Positions 6,625-10,129 of a DNA stretch of 10,129 bases are shown one piece after another. The number at the start of each line of letters is the position of its first letter. Position 1 is the first letter of the stretch. The notes below the pieces were generated by a model. The model was not told where the DNA came from. It was given only the letters and a program-made list of their open reading frames with translations, and ran no database searches. Location of the stretch: NCBI GenBank assembly GCA_937892225.1, contig CALAUH010000199.1, forward strand, positions 1 through 10,129, given 5' to 3'. A program made the position numbers and the translations under genes. This stretch comes from an uncultured Treponema sp. (GTDB lineage: Bacteria; Spirochaetota; Spirochaetia; Treponematales; Treponemataceae).

Positions 6625-7272
6625 CTAGTTTTCAAGAAAAATTGAATATGCTTCTTTTGGTGTATTTGCATTCAATAACTTCTTTTTAAAATCTTCGTTC
6701 TTTAATAAGCCGCTGAAATAAGAAATTGTTCTTAAATAATATGCATGTTGATTATATGCTGCTGCAATCATAAAAATAAGACTTACATCTTCGTCATCAA
6801 TAGGCTGGAAATCTTCAATAGGTTTTTTACAGATACCAACAGCCATAACTAAATCTGTTACAGAAGACAATCTTACATGTGGAATTGCAATTCCTTTACC
6901 GATTGCTGTAGACATTAATTCTTCTCTTTTTAAAATTTCTGTTGTCAATTCAGTTCCGTCTTTTACCTGTGGAGCTGTTGCCAAAACCTGTGATAACTGA
7001 ACGATAACATCATGTTTTGTACTCTGATTAACAAATACAATTCTATCTGGAGATAAAATATTTCTAACCTGTACTTTCATTTCTGCCTGTTTAGTATCCT
7101 GTGATGAAAGACGAGCGTTTACCCAATGTTCAATTTCTGATTTTTTAAAACGCCATACGGTTCCAATTTTACCAGCTGGAATTTCACCTTTTTGTGCCCA
7201 GTCATAAACTGTTCTGTCAGAAACTCTCAAATAGTTTGCTACTTCTTCAATGGTTAAAATAATATCTTCCAT
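6625..7272 (-). CDS. HTH-PTS EIIA (Fru/Ntr-type) fusion regulator
   Basis: Residues about 4-53 form an excisionase/MerR-like helix-turn-helix (TIEEVANYLRVSDRTVYDWA, then GTVWRFKKSEIEHWV). Residues about 70-213 form a PTS EIIA type-2 domain of the fructose/nitrogen class, with the phosphorylation site His132 in the motif STAIGKGIAIPHVR. PtsN-type EIIA proteins usually receive phosphate from HPr or NPr and regulate by protein contact rather than transport. The fused DNA-binding domain suggests direct, phosphorylation-dependent transcription control. Comparable fusions are, as I recall, common in Treponema, whose PTS is otherwise incomplete. An AAGGA site (7285-7281) precedes the ATG by eight bases. 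It is transcribed alone, divergent from the 7423 operon, and its stop lies three bases from the convergent gene. Confidence 0.9.
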   Translation of the reverse strand: MEDIILTIEEVANYLRVSDRTVYDWAQKGEIPAGKIGTVWRFKKSEIEHWVNARLSSQDTKQAEMKVQVRNILSPDRIVFVNQSTKHDVIVQLSQVLATAPQVKDGTELTTEILKREELMSTAIGKGIAIPHVRLSSVTDLVMAVGICKKPIEDFQPIDDEDVSLIFMIAAAYNQHAYYLRTISYFSGLLKNEDFKKKLLNANTPKEAYSIFLEN

Positions 7273-7312
7273 TTTTTTATTCCTTTTAAAATTACTTTGA
7301 AAACTTTAGAAT

Positions 7313-7341
7313 ATTTTGCATTCTATACGGTTTTTTGTCAA
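7313..7341 (-). promoter_or_regulatory. Promoter for the HTH-EIIA gene
   Basis: On the minus strand a perfect TTGACA -35 (7341-7336) is followed 17 bases later by a CAAAAT -10 (7318-7313). Transcription would start near 7306, giving a leader of about 34 bases with the AAGGA ribosome site. The -35 is consensus and the -10 matches four of six. Confidence 0.6.
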
Positions 7342-7387
7342 TATCTTTATTTTCTTATCATTATAATTTTTTAATTCTTTTGTTTAG

Positions 7388-7416
7388 TTGTATATTTTTT
7401 CTTAATAAGATAAAAT
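7388..7416 (+). promoter_or_regulatory. Promoter for the 7423-9360 operon, placed for leaderless transcription
   Basis: TTGTAT (7388-7393) and TAAAAT (7411-7416) are separated by exactly 17 bases. The expected start of transcription, six to seven bases after the -10, falls on the ATG at 7423. No ribosome site is present before that ATG, which fits a leaderless mRNA. The position is read directly from sequence; leaderless initiation is inferred. Confidence 0.55.
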
Positions 7417-7422
7417 GTAATT

Positions 7423-8487
7423 ATGAAAATTAAAAAAACAAAACTACTTATTACATTTTTCGCAATTATTTTTATCATCCTATATATTTTATTAAGTGCA
7501 CATCCACTTGCAAAAGAATATCAATTTACTCCTGTATGGACTATTACGCCAGATACAATGCAGGAAGAAAAAATCAGAAATACAGAAGATAAGATTTTCT
7601 TTAAGCTCGGACAGACTTTAGGATACTTTACAGATACAGGAAAACTAACTTTATATAGAACATTCCCTTCTAAGGCAACAATATCTGATAATTATTATTC
7701 AATATATTCTACAGAAAATGATTCAACCATTATCTATGATAACGAAGGATATAAAATCGGAACAATTGATGAAGCAGGTTTTCCTTTTTTAACAGAAGAC
7801 AGAATATATAATTTCTTACCAGGCGGTTCTTCTTTCTCCTATAATAATAAATCTGGAACAACACAATGGACTATTGAATCTACTATACCAGTAACAGCTT
7901 TTACATCAAATTCAAATTTTACTGCTGCAGGTTATGCTGACGGTTCAATCAATGTTATTAATAATGCACAGGGAACTACATCATATGAATTTGTACCAGG
8001 CGGCAGTGATTTCCCTGTTATTTTAGGTCTGGATATTTCTGAAAACGGAAAATATATTGCATGTATCTGCGGACATGATAAACAAAGATTTTTAATTGCA
8101 GAAAATGATTCTGAGCGAATAAGAATTATTTATCATAAATATATTGATTCAGATACTAACCATAGAACTTTAATTAATATCTGTAGTGATAATAATACTG
8201 TTTACTCAATCTTTGATAACAATTTGAATATTTTTGATATAGATAAAAAGAAATCTAAAAATATACCGATAGACAGCAGAATTCTTGATATTAAAGAAAC
8301 TGATTTATTTATCTATCTGTTAGGTAAAAAAGACAATAATTATACTGTTTACGCAGTTGATAAAACTAATACTTTAATCAGCAATTTTTCTTTTACAGCA
8401 GAAAATGCTTTTATAACAACTTATAAAAATAATCTTTTTGTAGGTAAAGATAACAATATTTCTAAATTTCAAATCACTAAGGAATAA
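7423..8487 (+). CDS. Membrane-anchored periplasmic propeller-like protein
   Basis: A single N-terminal hydrophobic segment (residues about 8-26, after KIKKTK) acts as a signal anchor, leaving about 325 residues in the periplasm. The exported part has the look of a WD40/PQQ-like beta-propeller. Short beta-rich units recur, for example FLPGGSSF and FVPGGSDF, and phrases such as AAGYADGSINVINNAQG and LDISENGKYIACI are typical propeller strand-turn sequences. I cannot assign a named family or a ligand. No Shine-Dalgarno sequence precedes ATG 7423. It is followed after three bases by the LytM-like gene, whose AAGGA site lies in the last codons of this one, so the two are almost certainly made together and may form a complex. 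Confidence 0.75.
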   Translation: MKIKKTKLLITFFAIIFIILYILLSAHPLAKEYQFTPVWTITPDTMQEEKIRNTEDKIFFKLGQTLGYFTDTGKLTLYRTFPSKATISDNYYSIYSTENDSTIIYDNEGYKIGTIDEAGFPFLTEDRIYNFLPGGSSFSYNNKSGTTQWTIESTIPVTAFTSNSNFTAAGYADGSINVINNAQGTTSYEFVPGGSDFPVILGLDISENGKYIACICGHDKQRFLIAENDSERIRIIYHKYIDSDTNHRTLINICSDNNTVYSIFDNNLNIFDIDKKKSKNIPIDSRILDIKETDLFIYLLGKKDNNYTVYAVDKTNTLISNFSFTAENAFITTYKNNLFVGKDNNISKFQITKE

Positions 8488-8490
8488 AAG

Positions 8491-9360
8491 ATGGCAAAAA
8501 GAATTTTACCTTTATTAATAATCTGCTCTTTAGTTCTGGCAACTGTTTTTGCTTTTGAATGGCCGCAGGATACAATAGATTCTAAATCAATAAGTTCTTA
8601 TTTTGGACAAAAGATGGGAAAATCAATAAGTTCATCTTTTATTTTTACAAATCCTGAAGAAATACATTCTATAGATTCAGGAAAAATCTTAATTGTTATG
8701 ACCGACGATCCTGAAGAAATAACTTTATTCCCTTCAACTTTAGGAACTGCAGTAATTGTTGAACATGAAGACAAACTTTTATCTGTATACGGAAACTTAG
8801 ACAGAGAGTCTGTAGAAAAAAACATTGGTTCACAAAAAGAACTTTCTTCAAACCAGATTATCGGTTATACAGGAAATTCCGGCTGGCAGAAAAACAGATC
8901 TAATCTTGAATTCCAGATGATTGATACAAAAAACAAAAATTCTGTAAATCCTAAAATATTCATGCCTCGAACAAATAATGAAATTCCTCTTGTAATTTCA
9001 AATATTGTCGCAATCAACAGAAATGGTGATAAATTCTATCTTGATTCTACAAGAAATTTTGAATCAGGAATCTATAAAATTTACGAAACAAAAAACAGTA
9101 TTGCAACTCCATACCGTACAATAATTACAATAAACGGTGTTGTTTTAGATACTATTACTTATGATACTATCAACGTAGAAAACAACAAACTTTATGTAGA
9201 AGGAAAAAAGAAATATACAAGCCAGGATATTTATCCGGAAAATAATCTTCATCTTTTAGGTGAAGCAATGTTTTCTCCTGGAAAATCTACTCTTGGTCTT
9301 GAAATTGAAGACTTCCTTGGAAATACACGTAAATTAAATTACATTATTCAGATACATTAA
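8491..9360 (+). CDS. Secreted LytM/M23-fold protein, apparently catalytically dead
   Basis: A signal peptide (residues 1-21, ending ATVFA) is followed by a LytM/M23-type domain (about 30-157) and a beta-rich, probably Ig-like C-terminal region (about 165-289). Fold signatures are kept: SISSYFG, DSGKI, GTAVIVEHEDKLLSVYGNL and IIGYTGNSG. The zinc-binding positions are not. The usual HxH before FE/FQ is N138-L-E140, and the first His/Asp pair of active M23 enzymes is absent around residues 45-52. Active members cut peptidoglycan cross-bridges; inactive members such as EnvC and NlpD activate amidases, so a regulatory or structural envelope role is likely. The start is fixed by AAGGA (8479-8483), seven bases before the ATG. 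Its TAA overlaps the stop of the convergent gene at 9357. Confidence 0.82.
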   Translation: MAKRILPLLIICSLVLATVFAFEWPQDTIDSKSISSYFGQKMGKSISSSFIFTNPEEIHSIDSGKILIVMTDDPEEITLFPSTLGTAVIVEHEDKLLSVYGNLDRESVEKNIGSQKELSSNQIIGYTGNSGWQKNRSNLEFQMIDTKNKNSVNPKIFMPRTNNEIPLVISNIVAINRNGDKFYLDSTRNFESGIYKIYETKNSIATPYRTIITINGVVLDTITYDTINVENNKLYVEGKKKYTSQDIYPENNLHLLGEAMFSPGKSTLGLEIEDFLGNTRKLNYIIQIH

Positions 9361-10129
9361 TTTTCGAGAACTTTATTAATAATTCCGCCGCCAAGAATTA
9401 CGTTGTCTTTATATAAAACGACAGACTGTCCTGGTGCAATTGCTCTTTGTGGATTAGTAAATCTTACTTCCCAGTTTTCTTCATCCTTTTTAGAAATAAC
9501 TGCTTCTACCGGTTTAGAAGCAAGTCTTATTTTTACCATTGCAGTTACGCTTTCTTTTGGTTCAACATTTCCTGCCCATACGAATTCATTTGCAAGAAGA
9601 GCATTTGCATTATCAATTGCGGAGTTAACTGCTGTGTAGTTTCCGTCTTTAAGCTCAAGGTTGTCAATAGCATTCTTGAGAGCTGCAACATAGCCGTCAA
9701 CTGTGCTCTGCTTGTCAATTGTGAGGTTCATGTTCTGGCTAAGTGTGTTATATGCAGACATAGCTGTTCCGAGTGAACCTGTCTTATAAAGAGATCTGTT
9801 AAGTGCGTTGTAGCGAGCGATCTGTTCGTTAGCTGCTGTGTAATCTGCACCCTTGAGTATAAGATTGTCAATAGCTGTCTTGATAGCTGCTGCATAACCG
9901 TCGATCTGAGACTGCTTATCTTTCTTGAGGCCTTCAACTACGTTATCTATAGCTGCCTGAACGGCGTCAAGACTGCTCTGTGTATACCAGTCTTTGTTAA
10001 CTTCTTCAAATCTTTCCTTCTGTGCGATAACTGCTGAATAGTCACCTGCTGCAAATTCAAGAGCGTTGATCTTTGCTCTGATTGTAGTTACATAACCGTC
10101 AACAATTGCCTGATCGGGAATAAGGAGTT
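9357..10129 (-). CDS. mnmA: Chimeric frame: MnmA C-terminus joined in frame to FIVAR-like repeats (5' end outside window)
   Basis: Read on the minus strand, the frame is open from the right edge (first full codon 10127) to TAA at 9357, about 256 residues. The last 76 or so are the C-terminal beta-barrel of MnmA, the tRNA-specific 2-thiouridylase that makes s2U34. Diagnostic stretches are EFVWAGNVEPKESVTAMVKI, ENWEVRFTNPQRAIAPGQS and NVILGGGII. The MnmA ATP-binding PP-loop domain and catalytic cysteines should precede this, but the frame instead encodes alpha-helical FIVAR-like repeats of a surface protein. An ATG at 9761 gives a 134-residue product but lies mid-repeat and has no ribosome site, so it is not a credible start. 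Lys codons are AAG 9 : AAA 3 in the repeats and AAG 1 : AAA 6 in the MnmA part. The join is probably a misassembly or a recombination scar. Confidence 0.85.
   Translation of the reverse strand, partial: LLIPDQAIVDGYVTTIRAKINALEFAAGDYSAVIAQKERFEEVNKDWYTQSSLDAVQAAIDNVVEGLKKDKQSQIDGYAAAIKTAIDNLILKGADYTAANEQIARYNALNRSLYKTGSLGTAMSAYNTLSQNMNLTIDKQSTVDGYVAALKNAIDNLELKDGNYTAVNSAIDNANALLANEFVWAGNVEPKESVTAMVKIRLASKPVEAVISKKDEENWEVRFTNPQRAIAPGQSVVLYKDNVILGGGIINKVLEN
9588..9630. other. Composition and homology breakpoint between mnmA and the repeat protein
   Basis: MnmA-type sequence is secure up to about 9587 (the Glu of EFVWAG). Repeat-type sequence is secure from about 9630 rightward. Between them lies AIDNANALLAN, which could belong to either protein: FIVAR repeats often read AIxxANAL, and MnmA often has a similar Asn/Leu-rich stretch at this point. 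Such shared sequence is what a microhomology or assembly-graph misjoin leaves. Confidence 0.65.
9615..10129 (-). repeat. Three FIVAR-like protein repeats of 66-68 residues
   Basis: The phrase [VI]DGY begins each unit, with its first codon at 10103, 9905 and 9701, giving periods of 66 and 68 codons. Each unit has [VI]DGYxxxI/LKxAIDNL, followed by a (G)DYTA/NYTA segment and a second helix. The third unit is cut short at the MnmA join and the first may extend beyond the right edge. FIVAR modules are found in large extracellular or wall-attached proteins, especially of Firmicutes. There is no cysteine in this stretch. GC is about 43-45% in sampled lines, against roughly 18-32% in the genes to the left. 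Confidence 0.7.

Noticed and set aside
9403..9937. Several short frames on both strands over the MnmA/repeat region
   Set aside because: They are out of frame with the continuous coding frame identified by MnmA motifs and the 66-68 residue repeat period.

Overview
The window looks like the chromosome of a host-associated or rumen Treponema-type spirochete. It is strongly AT-rich with A/T-ending codons. It carries a bactofilin, a spirochete-style fusion of a helix-turn-helix to a PTS EIIA domain, several periplasmic proteins with signal peptides, and short tightly packed operons. The genus is inferred from gene content and composition, not proven.

Layout. Positions 1-1431 (minus) hold the 5' two-thirds or so of a type I restriction-modification methylase (hsdM), open at the left edge and richer in GC than its neighbours. 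Directly upstream of it, and probably on the same transcript, is an unrecognised small secreted protein (1451-1927) with a good promoter. Positions 1928-2307 contain no gene but hold a run of hairpins, including a 22-bp perfect inverted repeat that can terminate the next operon. Positions 5394-2308 (minus) form a four-gene operon: RluA-type pseudouridine synthase, bactofilin, periplasmic TPR protein, and the tRNA methylthiotransferase MtaB, which starts on TTG. Positions 5425-6621 (plus) encode an exported transglutaminase-like protein, diverging from that operon across only 30 bp. Positions 7272-6625 (minus) encode the HTH-EIIA regulator, converging on it with a 3-base gap. Positions 7423-9360 (plus) form a two-gene operon: a membrane-anchored propeller-like protein and a LytM/M23-fold protein without zinc ligands.

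The right end is the oddest part. The minus-strand frame ending at 9357 encodes an unmistakable C-terminus of the tRNA 2-thiouridylase MnmA for about 76 residues. It then continues, without a stop, into at least three FIVAR-like extracellular repeats that run off the right edge. Base composition and Lys codon choice change at the join (near 9588-9630). A contig misjoin or a recombination junction is more likely than a working fusion protein.

How the genes fit together. Two themes recur: tRNA/rRNA modification (pseudouridine synthase, MtaB, MnmA fragment) and cell-envelope or shape control (bactofilin, TPR protein, transglutaminase-like protein, propeller, degenerate LytM). The EIIA-HTH protein suggests phosphotransfer-linked transcriptional control. 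I see no CRISPR array, no tRNA or rRNA gene and no complete insertion sequence. The only unambiguous defence gene is hsdM.
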